Source: Paguma larvata
Lineage: Eukaryota > Chordata > Mammalia > Carnivora > Viverridae
Direction of reading: 5' to 3'
Length of the DNA: 64,000 bases
NCBI GenBank assembly: GCA_030068075.1
Contig: CM057830.1
Coordinates: 21,050,247 to 21,114,246 of the forward strand
Part shown: piece after piece, positions 1 through 11,659 of the stretch
Position numbering within the stretch: the stretch's first letter is position 1
How the letters are laid out: each line of letters starts with the position of its first letter
The notes under the pieces: model-generated
What the model was told of the DNA's origin: nothing
Databases searched by the model: none
Seen by the model: only the letters and a program-made list of their open reading frames with translations
Translations under genes and position numbers: made by a program

Positions 1-1309
1 TTCCAGAATTTTGAAACTTAGTACTCTTATTTTCATGGTAATATAGATATTTGCATAAGTTCAATAAAAATCTGTTCTTATAACAGGACACATCTGGAAA
101 CATTGATTATATTAGCAAGACTTTGATTGGAATGTCATATTTGAAAATGATGTGCATAAACTCAGACATGACCAGACAGCTTTAAGGAATTAGGGTTGAC
201 TTTATAGAGCCAATAATGTCCTTGGAAAAATCTACCTGGTATCTTGCTTACACGGTTCCCAGGAGCCTTCCAGGTTAGTAAGGAAGGTCACTTTCTGGTA
301 GGTGCAAGAACCTCGGGACACTCTGGGTACCTCAAGAAAGGAGGCATTAACCCAAATCTATAGGTATCAGAGGGAAACTCTGATGTTAAGTCCTGAGCTT
401 AGCTTTCTAGCCTTGAAAGACTAAAAAATAGAATCTGAGATTCCTTAAGAAAAGTGCCAACAAAGCAGCTTAAAAGAGGCTATATGGTCAATCACTATTC
501 TTGTGGCATTCATGTAAATAATAATGCCAAATACATTGAAACTAGACTTAATTTGCAAAAAAAAAAATTAGTCTTACTATGGTTATCTTTGATAGAAATG
601 GGGGAGACTGTAGAGAGAAAAAAATATTGTTTCAGTAGAAACTATAATACACACTCATGAATACAGGATTCTAGCTTTGTCAGTTGTCCATGAGGTTTTG
701 TTTTCTAACTAGTATGTCTTCTGGTCTCCAATATTTAGCTATGACTCTCCAAAATAACATTTCCAATTTTCTCCCACTGTTCTGTCTTAAAATCATTAAG
801 AATTAAAGCTTCCCTTTTCTGAAGCCATGCAAGCTAAAGCTGGACAGCTTGATATAAACTTCAGAGAAATCACTTCAAAAATGCTCCTATATGGACAATC
901 TTCGTGCCTGTTGCTATATGGTCCGTTAAGAAAGATCAGAGACTTTCAAACTAGGAAAATCTCTCACACTGCCACTGCCTATCCTCATTTTGCCTAAAGA
1001 CGATTCAAGCCAGATATCTAGAAATCTTCTTGAATGGCTGCCTTCAGAAGAAACTGGAATTATAGTCGACTTTAATCATTAAGCATCGTTCTTTAGTTTC
1101 CACAGAAATATCTCTTGTTAAATACCTAATTGCACCACAGGCATAGCTTTGGGAGCCTACCTGTATCACTAAATCTAGAAAGAGGGCATAACCGTTTAAC
1201 TGAATGGACCTATTTTCAGTACTAAGTCACTGGTTCATTGAGATGGAGCAATCTACCAATTCATCTTCTGGACTGTGAATCTACTTATGGAAGTTTCAAA
1301 GGTAGGACT
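1..1309. other. No gene; possible old retroviral internal sequence
   Basis: No exon-like ORF or RNA gene is visible. The 68-codon ORF at 454-660 has no recognisable motif and I treat it as chance. The stretch leads directly into an LTR-like element at 1310, so some of it may be decayed internal sequence of the same retrovirus. That is inference; no protein motif is left to prove it. Confidence 0.25.
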
Positions 1310-1782
1310 GAGGGTAAACAAAATATATGAGCCCAAAATATGCCACTTTGGCATATAGACTATATTGAGCTGAAGGTAATCCAGACCCAGCAGACTCAAG
1401 TTAAATGTTTACTTCTTTCTGCATACCTACAAGAATTTAGATAGGGAACCTGGTCCTGAAGGAGAGATATTACTAGAGATAACTTTTTTCTGTGAAAGAC
1501 CTATTGGTATGGCACCACAAACATCTCATTATGAAACATCTCCTCCTATTGCTCCGAGTTACCGTCCTCCCCTTTGAAGACATAGCACCCTATCTCATTC
1601 CTTAGCTCAGGATGGCATATAAGCCTCAAGTGACTGACTTGTCCTTGGGTCTCATATCCTTATGGGGGTTCCATAAATAATTAAATTTGTTTTTCTCCTG
1701 TTAATCTACCTCTTTTCATTTAACCAAAATAACAGCCAAAAGAACTTAGAAATGCAAAGGAAAAAAATTTCCTCTCCTATAC
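1310..1782 (+). mobile_element. Solo LTR-like element, copy 1 (ERV1-type)
   Basis: This segment aligns by eye along its length with 2703-3253. Shared blocks include a 5' part around 'gccactttggcat', a middle part with 'gacccagcagactca' and 'agaatttagatagg', and a 3' part with 'ctcctgttaatctacctc'. A polyadenylation-like 'ataaataattaaa' at about 1673 precedes a short pyrimidine-rich end, as in an LTR read on the plus strand. The 5' edge is eroded and no target-site duplication is clear. The family name is inferred; a generic LTR is the safe reading. Confidence 0.5.
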
Positions 1783-2145
1783 TGTCAACTCATATCTGAC
1801 ATTTGAAATTTGAGACTGGATCACAAGTTTTAGTATATTTCTTCATTTTAAGATGCTCTTGACCTCGACTTAATAATAATCTTCCATACCTTATATAAAA
1901 GAGATGCAGTATAAACAGCACCAAATTAAAGATTCACATTGATTCTAATATTGTTTCCAAAAACAGAAAAGCTAAAATACACAAAAATATGACACATATA
2001 TAGGCACTAAGAACATTTTGTATTTTAGATAACAGCAAAGGTTAAAAAGAAAATACCTATAATGATATCTTTTTGATGGCTACTTTTGGCTAAGAAGAGT
2101 ACACCAGAGAAAGATCAGCAACATCTATACCTGCATCATCAGGTA
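1783..2145. other. AT-rich spacer, nothing recognised
   Basis: No ORF of note, no repeat family recognised by eye, and no tail or direct repeat that would mark an insertion. Confidence 0.4.
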
Positions 2146-2330
2146 AGTAATAATAATAGCTAATATTTATTGAGCTTGTAGCATGTATCAGTCATTTTTC
2201 TAATTGCTTTCTATTTATCCTTTCACTTAATTTATGAGCAGGTGGGAAAGATACTATTTTTTCCTGATATGCAAATGAGGACCCCTGAAGTTCAAATGCT
2301 AGTAAGCGGAGGAGCCAGAAAGTAAAAGTA
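2146..2330 (-). repeat. MIR SINE (minus)
   Basis: The plus strand reads 'taatagctaatatttattg', then a 'gcatgtatcagtcattttt' block, and later 'gcaaatgaggacccctgaag' and 'tgctagtaagcggaggagcc'. This is the order of an inverted mammalian-wide MIR, including its conserved core. It is old and diverged, with no tail or direct repeats. Confidence 0.65.
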
Positions 2331-2419
2331 AAAAGATGTAACTCCACTTATGGCCACTATGCCCTCCCTTATGTATAAGCAAGAGCAGGCAAGCATAAAA
2401 AGCATATTAACAAGCAACA

Positions 2420-2640
2420 TCTGTTTTTACCAGCATCTTATTATAAAGTTTAAACATAAAGAAGATGTGAAAGAATCATACAATGAACATTCAGGTATGC
2501 ATCACCTAGATCCTACAAATAACATTTTGCTGTATTTATTTTATAACATTTCTATCTATTCATCAATTCATCAATCCATCTTATGCTTAATTATCTTAAA
2601 GTATGTTCAGGTCTTTGATTCTGTTACTATAATAGAGCAG
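2420..2640. repeat. Probable old L1 3' region fragment
   Basis: 'acaatgaacattcaggtatg', 'catcacctagatcctacaaa' and the 'catcaattcatcaatccatc' run resemble a common diverged L1-associated 3' sequence of mammals. A 113-codon ORF at 2350-2691 covers it but has no family resemblance and is treated as chance. Confidence 0.35.
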
Positions 2641-2702
2641 GAAAAAGTGAACCGTCTATTTAGAGAGGGTGTTAAAAAACTAATTTATTAAAAAAATAGT
2701 AC

Positions 2703-3253
2703 TGTAGGGGTCAAGAACAGGCTGCCCCCAAGATGGGCCACTTTGCCATTAAGATTACTTTGAGTTAATAAGCAGTCAAAACCCAGCACATTCAGGAAAA
2801 ACTCTTTACCTCCCTCTCAACTGTCTAAAAAGAATTTGGATACAGGATGTGCAGCAGGAAAAGAGCTGTGACCATAGATACCTACATTATACCATGGACT
2901 AGTTATGGTAGATGGGGAGAACCTAACAAGGTCAGTTTGATCAAAAACCTCTATGTCTCATTTTTTCTGAGTGGCCCAGCAAACATTTGTTTACCAAATA
3001 TTTATACTTTATCATCTTCCTGTAAATTGCCTTCCTTCCTTTTTAAAACTCCCAGACACCTACCCTTTCTCTTTAGTTCAGATTGACATATATACCTTAT
3101 GTTGTCTCTCTTTGGAATTTCCATGCCTGTGTGGATTCTCCATATGTACACTATTAAATTTAATTTTCTTCTATTAATCTGTCTCATGTCAATTTGATTT
3201 TCAGCCCAGCTGAAAAGACCTCGAAGGGAACAGGAAATTCTTGCTCCCTAGCA
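2703..3253 (+). mobile_element. Solo LTR-like element, copy 2 (ERV1-type)
   Basis: It starts with TG ('tgtaggggtcaagaac') and ends near 'gctccctagca', giving the TG...CA ends of an LTR. It is the better preserved partner of the 1310-1782 copy. An ATTAAA polyadenylation-like signal lies at about 3153, followed by 'attaatctgtctcatgtcaa'. Candidate flanks 'gtac' (2699-2702) and 'gcac' (3251-3254) are only a weak duplication. No internal viral sequence lies between the two copies that I can prove, so solo LTRs or an eroded proviral pair are both possible. Confidence 0.55.
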
Positions 3254-4513
3254 CCAACAACTGAACACTTGTTTTTGATTGTCAATTAAATACCACTCAC
3301 TTAACTTCTCAACTGGTATTTTGCCTTCAAATATGCAATTGTGAAGATTTAATGGGAAAAAATATTTTAAAAATACAACATTTACTATTCTACCTTGCAC
3401 AGAGTAAGTATGTGTTCAATAAAGTATAGCCAAAATAATGAAGCTAGTGAGAAAATGCCAAAGCAACTACGCTCATACTGCATTGAATCAGTTAAGGTAT
3501 AGGAGGGCTTAGGATAAAATAGGGTGACAATTCTCCAACCAGGAAGAGGAAGAGTATTGACAGATATTTTATACCTGTATCTAGAAATGTTTGAAAAATT
3601 TTATGCTTTTGGAGATAATCAAGTAAAATAAACATCAGAAGCTCTTTAGAATAGAGAGACAAAGGTAGCAGAGAATGCAGAAATATAATCTGATGAATAT
3701 ATTTATCTAGTTCTTTATGAAAACAAAAGCATTTCTTGAAGCAGCTGAGTTAATACAGTGCAAGTACATTGCTCTTTGGGAATCCAAACTGGAGCACCCG
3801 GAATAACCAATTATCTGTTAAAGTGTCATTCTAATGTGGATTTTGTGAAGAGTACTTCTCTCAATTCCTTAAGGTCATCAAGTGAAAGCTAACTGTGTAC
3901 CTAAAACGCAAATAAAAATTGTTTACTGCAAATACTTTAACTCTCCAGATAAGTAAGTAACAAACATAACTTTCTCTTGTGAAAATTGAGTCACTTAACA
4001 CATTTCCTATTCCAAAATTTACCACATCCTTACACAGAAAAATGTCACAAACATGATTATAGGCAAGGTCAACAATATCCTTAAAAATAAATTTGCATTT
4101 TCATCCATGGAGGTGTCATCAGCTACAACATTAGACAGAAAGAAAAGATAAAAAAGACAATTTAGCATGAATAATTTTAAAAAGAAAGTGAACAGATTTA
4201 CCTAATTGAGAAAAAAATAATACAGAATCAAAAACATCTAATTTGGTGTTGGAGAGCAGAAGAGCAAAGAATATTGCTTTAAGGCAGGACTATCAGGATG
4301 AAATGGGTGCAAATTACACCCCTAAACTACTGAATGGTGCAATTATTTACAATCTTCATTTCAATGCATAAGAATGTTGGCCCAATGCACAGGTTTTAAT
4401 ATAGTAAGCACAGACACTATCGAGATATTCTTTTGTAATTAACTTTAGTAAAAGTAAACCAAAATCTGCTCCTTTGGTTATTACTGTTTGGGGGTATTAA
4501 GAGCCAAACCAGC
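3254..4513. other. No gene; short MIR tail only
   Basis: At about 3290-3425 a MIR-like 3' part is visible ('tgtgaagatttaatgg', 'gcacagagtaagtatgtgtt'). The rest, to the SINE at 4514, is AT-rich and I recognise nothing in it. Confidence 0.4.
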
Positions 4514-4722
4514 GGTGCCTGGGTAACTCAGTAGGTTGGGCATCTGACTTGGGCTCAGGTCATGATCTCACAGCTCAATAGTTCAAGCCCCGCATCAGGC
4601 TCTGTGCTGACAGCTCAGAGTTTGGAACTTCCTTCAGATTCTGTGTCTCTGTCTCTTTCTGCCCTTCCCTGGCTCATGCTCTGTCTCCCCAAACTAAATA
4701 AACATTAAAAAAAAATAAAAAA
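4514..4722 (+). mobile_element. Cat tRNA-Lys SINE (plus)
   Basis: Head 'ggtgcctgggtaactcag', body 'ggctcaggtcatgatctcac', CT-rich segment and tail 'ctaaataaacattaaaa'. Near-direct repeats flank it: 'agagccaaaccag' before and 'aagaaccaaacca' after. Moderately diverged. Confidence 0.9.
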
Positions 4723-6500
4723 GAACCAAACCAAATCAATGGAACACTGAGAGTCCTTAGTTATACTAATCGATCTCAAGTATGAATATATAGTCATAGA
4801 GGGTTTGTTTCATACTTTTGTCATGAAAGATAAATGATTTATCATAAGAAATAAAAACTAATCATGAGTGTATACATAATATTAATTTGATATTTTTCGC
4901 ATGAAAATTCCATAAAAATAGAATGAAATGTCCTTTGATGGAATATAAAGACACTTGCCTCTGGTAACTTTAAACCAGCATTTATATTAATTCCAATATA
5001 GAAGATTCATTACCTATTCCCACATCTGCCTGTCTTTCATTAGAACATATAGAGGGTACCTCTGTTCTGATAAACATTCTAAGGTACCAATCCACAGCAT
5101 GAATTCATTTATAAACCTGGTAATTCCAGTTTCAAGTGGCTTTATATTATGAAAAACATAAAATGTTTAGGTAGATTTTGCTTCTCCACATATACATATT
5201 AAGAAGATAGTCTTTAAAAATATTATTTTGTGTGTCAATAGAAAAAAAAAACTTTAGCTCCAAATATTGATGTTATGTGTTTTGACCAACAACCCTTTAC
5301 TATTATATTGATACTATCGAAGAATAAATCTAATCTAAAACATAAAGAGAATGAAATGAAAATATGTTAGACACCGAGAAAATATAATCTCTACTTCTGT
5401 TGAAATTCAACCTCTGTTATATACCTCTTCTCAGAAAGAGGAAGTAAATTCACATATTACAAAAACTCTACTGAGAAGATCTTCTTGAATAAATTTAAAT
5501 TGGATAATGTATCCAGAAAGTTCTCTATGGCTTCAATAATGACGAGTTTCTCAACACTGAGAGAGAGAGAGAGAGAGAGAGAGTATATGTAATGTGAGAA
5601 ACATAATCTAACCTAGCTAGGTCAAGTGAAAGAATAAAAATGGATTTAACTACAATAAAAATGAAAACAAATGTTATGATTTTACCAAATCATTCATCAG
5701 AACTGAGGAGACACACCAACAGGCCTATGAACCAAAGACCTTATTGAGCTATAGGAAACATGGTCTGAAAAGTTCCTGGCAATTAATAGTATGAATCTGG
5801 ACTGGCTATTCCAGTGTGAGGGGAATATGCCAGTAGGCAGTAGCAGAAAGGTAAGCAAGCAGGCAGCCTGCCCATGTAATCAGCAATGTCTACTGGAGGA
5901 TAGACAGTGGATGTTCTGGCAGCAAAATGGTGTTAGGAAAATCTGTTGACTTGTGGATTTACTAAAGTTATTAAAAGGCAATGCTCATCATGAGGGAGGT
6001 TTTAGGTAGTACCAAGGTGGTTAAAGGGACTGAGAACTAAGATGTCTGCTTGGAGATGGGGAAATAACAACAACCTAGTGAATTAACTAGAAAAATAAAG
6101 AAAAGCCTTCAACAAGAGCTAGTTATTAGAAATAAGAGCCAAATCAGCATCGAAGGTGAACTTGAACCTGATGGATAGAATTATCAACTGACAGTAAGAA
6201 ACCCTCCAATAGAATGGAGATAATTTCAGAAGATGATATTGGTTTAAGCCTGAATTTTAAAATTAAGCAGTCCCCAATGAGGGAAATTGATAGATGAAAG
6301 ATCAAGAAACAAGGTGATTTATTACCATCATCTGCAAAATTAAGATTATTATGATTCTTAGAATATGACTGTAGTGTAAGTCAGTGTGTATTGAAAACAA
6401 TGGTATCATTAGGTGTATTGCACACAGTAGTAATTTCCTACTGAATTCCCTACTGAAGAGGTTTCGTGCTGCATAATAAGAAAAATTTCCATTATTCAGC
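4723..6500. other. No gene; one GA microsatellite
   Basis: Contains the (GA)n tract at 5559-5583 and otherwise AT-rich unique-looking DNA. The part around 5690-6060 is less AT-rich and may be an old LTR or retroviral piece, but I cannot name it. Confidence 0.3.
5559..5583. repeat. (GA)n microsatellite
   Basis: About 12 uninterrupted GA units followed by 'gtatatgtaatg'. It is not inside a recognisable SINE, unlike most other GA runs in the window. Confidence 0.9.
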
Positions 6501-6517
6501 ACCTAGGAGTCTGTTTC

Positions 6518-6930
6518 AGTCAGGATTCTTTTTTTTTTTTTTTAAGGCAACAGGAGCTGACTCTAAGTAACTTCAGCTGAATATAAATTTATGGGAAGAA
6601 TAGCTGCAGCTTACAGAATCAATAGGAAGGCTTAAGAACCAAGCTCAGGAGATGAGTATAAAACAAAGGAATCCTTGGGCAATGGTAGACACAATCAATG
6701 CCATGCTGTAGAAACTGCCAGGATATGGTATTGATTTGGCCAGACTTCGATGCTGTCAGCATGTTATAGCAGGCGTGAATAATTCTCAACTACTCTTCCA
6801 TCGCCACACAATTCCTTAGATTTAAATTTCTGAGGGGGAGTTCATGATTGGCTACAGCTAAAGCAGGCTTACACTGGAGCTTCCATAATGGGGTTTTCCT
6901 TCCACCCTCTCTTAGCCTCAGAAAACTGTT
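6518..6930. repeat. Unidentified old interspersed repeat with poly-T start
   Basis: A T15-type run at about 6530-6543 is followed by 'ggcaacaggagctgactcta' and 'ttacagaatcaataggaagg', a pattern I have seen in dispersed mammalian repeats but cannot name. It lies directly before the inverted L1 piece. Confidence 0.3.
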
Positions 6931-6934
6931 GGTC

Positions 6935-7620
6935 TGTTCTTGGTCATTATAGATTATTTTTTACTTTCTAGAATTTCATATAATTGGAATCATAGGTGCT
7001 CCTTTCCACTTGAGTCCTTTTGCACAGTATAATGTTTTTGAATTTTTTCCATGTTGTTGCATGTATTAGTAATTTTCTCCCTTTTATTGCTGAGTAGAAT
7101 TCCACAGAAATAGCAAAATCTGATTATCTATTCATGTACTGATGGGCTTGGAGTTGTTTCCAGATTTTTGCCAAAATAAAACAAGTTGCTATAAACATTC
7201 ATATACAAATATTTGTGTGGACATGTCTTAATTTCTCTTGGGTAAGCAATTCGGAGTACAACTGCTTGATTATATGGCAAGGGTATTTTTGACTTTTAAA
7301 GAACTGCCAAGCTATTTTACAAAGTGGTTACAGTCTTTGCATTCCCATTGGCAATGTATGAGTGTTCCAGTTGCTCCATATACTAACAATATGTATATTC
7401 TATCTTTTTAATTAGCCATTGTAGTGTGCATGTAGTATAATTTATTGTGGCTGTGGTTTTCATTTGCATTTCCCTGATAACTAATGATGCTGACTATAAA
7501 TTCTTCTGTTTATTGGCCGATTTGAATATCCTCTTTGGCAAAGTATCTGTTCAATCTGCTTATTCTAGACTGCGCTTACCATTAAGAGGCACAATATCTG
7601 GTGTCCCACATGCTTTTCTT
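6935..7620 (-). mobile_element. Ancient L1, ORF2 3' part (minus)
   Basis: The plus strand carries the reverse complement of a familiar L1 ORF2 C-terminal stretch: 'ccatgttgttgcatgtatta', 'attgctgagtagaattccac', 'ggagttgtttccagattttt', and 'tttgcatttccctgataact' near the end. It is full of stops and small indels. The 60-codon ORF at 7447-7629 is an antisense shadow. Age looks like that of mammalian L1M, far older than L1-A. Confidence 0.75.
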
Positions 7621-7689
7621 ACAATGTGATTGTTACATACGGACAATCAAGAGATAGGGTCTATGTTCTTTTTTTAACTGGGGAAATCC

Positions 7690-8115
7690 TGTCATTAAAA
7701 TGAAATGAAAATATGTCATTAAAGGTCATACAAGGTGATAAAGTTTCTACCTAGTTTTCTTGGGATGCTTCCCCCTTGTAATCTGGCCATTGTGCAGTGA
7801 CGAAACACAAGGAACCACATGGAGAAGCCACATGTAAGCGTTCTGGCCACAGGCCCCTTCCACGGTCACAAAAGCCAGCATTAACTACCAGACTTGTGAA
7901 TAAATAAACTTTTAGATGATTGCAGCCTCCAACTGTGGATTCATTTTGTAAGCTAAGGTCTCTGACATTATGGAACTAATGACCCTAATGTGCCCTTTCC
8001 AAATTCCTGTACTACAAAATCCATGAATAAAAAAATAGCTTTCATTTTGCACCATTAAACTTAGGATGGTTTGCTGTGTAGTAATACAAAGTAAAGCACA
8101 GGCTTTGGGATGCAA
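7690..8115 (+). mobile_element. MLT1-type MaLR LTR (plus)
   Basis: Recognisable blocks in order: 'cttgggatgcttccccc', 'accacatggagaagccacat', 'tctggccacaggccc', 'gattgcagcctccaactgtg', 'cccttt-ccaaattcctg' and 'ggatggtttgctgtgtag'. This is the layout of an ERVL-MaLR MLT1 LTR. Ends are diffuse and no target duplication is visible. Confidence 0.65.
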
Positions 8116-9236
8116 TCAAGAATTTAAAAACTTGTTGACCAGAAACACAATTTAGATGGATTTTTTCAACTTTTAAAGGTCATATATTGTTTCATAGCAT
8201 TTAAGTACAGTTAAATTTTTAAGAATCTAAAATTTCCCCTAAAGCTTAACTAATGTTAATATATAGATATATTTATATATAACATGCATATAAGATATAT
8301 AATATACATACACACAAAATTTTTAATGAAACTCTCACTTCAAGTGTTACTTGGACATTACTCTGTCATTTTCATTATTTTCATCAACTTTCAGGAGGCT
8401 GATAAAATTTAAGTAGAAACCTATTATGAGGTAATGAAATTGGTCACTAGTATTTATTGATTTCTCATAAACTTTTTTACAGCTCTGAAAAAGATTTTCC
8501 TACTGACAGATTTGCAGGTGTGCAAGGACAAAACAAGAAAATCAAACCAAACAAAGAAGATACATGCTGAATTTTATTTTTGTTAAATCAGAACAGATGC
8601 CAAGGTGATGGGGGCCCCAAATTACTACTCATCTAGCCAGGTGAGCACACAATGTAATTATATCAGTAATACAGGGTTACAAATATGCCAGTATTAGAAT
8701 TATCCTGGACGATAAGATAAAGAAAAGATTTATTTAGCTTGACTTAAAATATCGTGATAAGTATGGATTAAAGGATATAAGTTCAGTTAGTCAGCATCCC
8801 TAAACTTATCAAGAGATATCTAGTCTTATATGTTTACGCTAAAGTTTTATGAACTAAATTCAAACCACCATGTAGTGGATACTTTTTGTGTATCTCCATA
8901 GGACAAAGTGCAGGAGATTACAAGAAAAGACAAACTTGGATTCTTCAAAAAACTCAAAACGGTAGAATAATGTTTTTCTTTTGTATAAATTTTACTTGCA
9001 ATCATTAAGAGGTTTACTATGGTACTGACGATAAAAACTGTTTTTTTGAAAAGTCAATTAATGTGATCCACATTAAGATTATAATGTTACAAATGTATAA
9101 TATATTTGCAATTACTTGGTTAAATATGGAAGGTACTGTCCATCTCAGAACTTTATCAACTGTTATGTAATAAGACCCTTTACTTATGCATTTAAACATC
9201 CACCATCTTTTCCATAAATTATCAACTCTATCTTTT
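8116..9236. other. No gene; AT-rich
   Basis: Holds an imperfect AT microsatellite at about 8262-8312 ('atatatagatatatttatat'). Otherwise I see nothing recognisable. Confidence 0.4.
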
Positions 9237-9430
9237 TAAAAAAATGTTTATTTATTTTGAGAGAGAGAGAGAGACAGACAGAGAAATTCCCAAGCAGGCT
9301 CCATGCTGAGTGATGTGGGGTTCGAACTCGTGACCATGAGATCATGACCATGAGATCATGACCATGAGATCATGATCTGAACCGAAATCAAGAGTCAGAT
9401 GCTTAATCAACTGGGTCATCCAGGTGCCCC
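9237..9430 (-). mobile_element. Cat tRNA-Lys SINE (minus) with internal triplication
   Basis: Reads from the poly-T side ('aaaaaatgtttatttatttt', GA run) to the inverted head 'ggtcatccaggtgcccc'. A 14-bp unit 'tgaccatgagatca' occurs three times in tandem at 9331-9372; a normal copy has it once. Imperfect flanks 'atcaactctatcttt' and 'ttcaattatcttta' look like the target duplication. Confidence 0.9.
9331..9372. repeat. 14-bp tandem triplication inside SINE
   Basis: Three perfect copies of 'tgaccatgagatca' at 9331-9344, 9345-9358 and 9359-9372. Confidence 0.95.
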
Positions 9431-10197
9431 TTCAATTATCTTTAATGAGATGATACTTACAACTTTTTCTATAATGACATTGGTAAATAAAAACCTTGAT
9501 AATACATTAAAAATATAGGAAATGTATAAACAAAAACTGACATTTGAGTTAATATGAAATATTTGAAATAGGAAAATAGTTTTAACTACAACCAAAAAAA
9601 AGAATATCTCCTTATGTGTCAGAATATATGCATAACTGAGAAAATTAACAGCAGTTTCTATTGATACTACTATAAGTACATTTCATTCCTTTATTAATGG
9701 AAGCAGATATGCTTATAGAACATCTTTTTTTTTTTTTTGTAGGACTTCATGCCAGCTTATCAAAAGAGCAGACTAAATGTTTAGGGTAGCAGAAAAATAT
9801 AGACACTGATTTCAGTTAGGGTTTATGTTAAGAATTTTCAGTAAAACAGCAACATTGTCATCAAAGGGAAAAGAAAAACTCCTGTTATATTTGCTTACAC
9901 TTGTTCTATGGCTTAATGTTTTTTTTTAAACGTTATTATATATTAAGGGTGTACCATAAACTTTTTAGTATGTGGGCCTTTATTTTAATTTGATCACCAT
10001 GGTCATTTATGAGTATCACTTATGAGTATGATGGATATTTATGAATATCACAATTTTATGACATTGTGATATTTTTGGATTCATTTTCAAAGCTTTTGGA
10101 AAAAGGTGATAAAAAATAGTAATATTTTATCATCTAATTCTGAAGATAAAAAAAATAATTCCATTTCATACGGTTTCTCCTCTAAAAATGATATTTT
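9431..10197. other. No gene; AT-rich with a perfect hairpin
   Basis: Poly-T at about 9727-9739. A perfect inverted repeat, 'aatatcacaat' at 10044-10054 and 'attgtgatatt' at 10063-10073, encloses an 8-base loop. Just upstream 'tatgagtat' occurs twice close together (around 10009 and 10021). Confidence 0.4.
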
Positions 10198-10318
10198 GAG
10201 CCCCACATCGAGCTGTCTGCTGTCAGCACACAACCCGCTTGAGATCCTGTCTGCTCCCTCTCTGCCACTCCCGCACTCTCTCTTTCTCAGAAAGAAAATA
10301 AACATAAAAAAAAGAAGA
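10198..10318 (+). mobile_element. 5'-truncated cat SINE (plus)
   Basis: Only the 3' half is present: from 'gagccccacatcgagctgtc' through the CT-rich segment to 'gaaaataaacataaaaaa'. The tRNA-like head with its polymerase III boxes is missing, so this copy has no internal promoter. Confidence 0.8.
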
Positions 10319-10684
10319 GATTTATTTCAATCTTTCCTCTATTCTATTTTTGGCAATTGATACATTCTAAGATATTTGATTTTTTTTAAACAACAGTTTA
10401 AGATTCATTATTTATGTCTCATTTGTTTCTGAATACCTAAATACTGCTAAGTCCAGGAGGAATTAGAAGTATGGGGCCTAGTCATTAGTCATGTGACACT
10501 GGTGAATAAGGGCCTGGGAGCCCAGATCTAAACTGTTGGCTTATATTATTAGCAAAATAAATTTTGTAAAGCAAAGTCAATACTTTGAACTTTATATACA
10601 AAAGGCTTCTTCTGTCTGGGCTATAGAAATGCTCCTTCGTGTAAACTGCGTGATTCGGAAGCTTAAAAGATAGACGGGAGTTTC

Positions 10685-10907
10685 TTTTTTTTAATTTTAA
10701 TTATTTTAACTTTAGTTATTTGAGAAAGAGTGCATGTGTGTGCAAGCAAGCTGGACAAGGGCAGGGGAAGAAAGAAGGAGAGAATTCAAAGCAGGCTCCA
10801 CACCCAGTGCAGAGCCCAATGTGAGGCTCAATCTCACAAAAGTGAGATCATGACCTGAGCAGAAATCAAGAGTCGATGCTCAACTGACTGAACCGCCCAG
10901 GCACTCC
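10685..10907 (-). mobile_element. Old carnivore SINE (minus)
   Basis: T-rich start, GA-rich segment, 'caaagcaggctcca', 'gagatcatgacctgagcaga' and inverted head 'cgcccaggcactcc'. More diverged than the copies at 39.3 or 56.5 kb. Confidence 0.85.
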
Positions 10908-11002
10908 AGGACAGGATTTTCTATTCCTCAAATTTTGAGGGTGTTTATTAATTCAATGGATAAGGTACAGGGAGTTTGCACCAAAGGGTAATATGTCTTA
11001 CT

Positions 11003-11049
11003 TTTTTTTTTTTTTAAGTTTATTTATTTTTGAGAGAGCTGGACAGAAG

Positions 11050-11086
<37 letters not shown>

Positions 11087-11241
11087 CCAGTAGGGGAGGG
11101 GCAGAAAGAAAGGGGGACAGAGGATCTGAAGTGGGCTCTGTGCTGACAGCAGAAAGCCTGATGCGGGACTCAAACCCATGAACCATGATCATGACCTGAG
11201 CCAAAGACGGATGCTTAACTGACTGAGCCACCCAGGCGCCA
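11003..11241 (-). mobile_element. Cat tRNA-Lys SINE (minus) with GA expansion
   Basis: Poly-T, 'agtttatttatttttgag', a long (GA)n at about 11055-11083, then 'gggctctgtgctgacagc' and inverted head 'ccacccaggcgcca'. Target duplication approximates 'atgtcttac' before and 'ttgtcttat' after. ORFs on both strands here (10993-11181, 10998-11273) come from the SINE. Confidence 0.9.
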
Positions 11242-11442
11242 CGATTTGTCTTATTTTTAAAGAATCTGTTCATTTATTCATCACAGCATAGGCCTATTGG
11301 CTTAACAGGGGAGCATGCCATTTAAAAACATAATCAGAATTTATTCTTGAAATGCAACAGTGATTGTTTATGGGCAAAAAGCCTTTGCCACATTGTGAAA
11401 ACAACCAAAAAATTGTACTATTTAATTTAATTTTTATAATGT

Positions 11443-11659
11443 TAATTTTTTAAACATTTATTTATTTTTGAGAGGCATAAGGATGGAGCATGAGCGGGAG
11501 GAGGGCAGGGAGCGAGAGAGGGAGACACAGAATCTGAGGCAAGCTCCAGGCTCTGAGCTGTCAGCACAGAGCCTGATGCAGGGCTCAAACTCACAGACCG
11601 TGAGATCATGATCTGAGCTGAAGTCGGCTGCTTAACCGACTGAGCCACCCAGGCACCCC
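11443..11659 (-). mobile_element. Cat tRNA-Lys SINE (minus)
   Basis: 'ttttttaaacatttatttat', 'gctgtcagcacagagcctga', 'gtgagatcatgatctgagct' and inverted head 'gccacccaggcacccct'. The flanks share 'atttaattt'. The 68-codon antisense ORF is a SINE product. Confidence 0.9.

Noticed and set aside
2350..2691. 113-codon ORF
   Set aside because: AT-rich, no known motif, overlaps a probable old repeat; no promoter or splice context.
9331..9372. CRISPR-like or regulatory repeat
   Set aside because: Units are contiguous without spacers and lie inside a SINE in a mammalian genome.
11055..11083. Independent GA microsatellite
   Set aside because: It is the expanded GA segment of the inverted SINE at 11003-11241.
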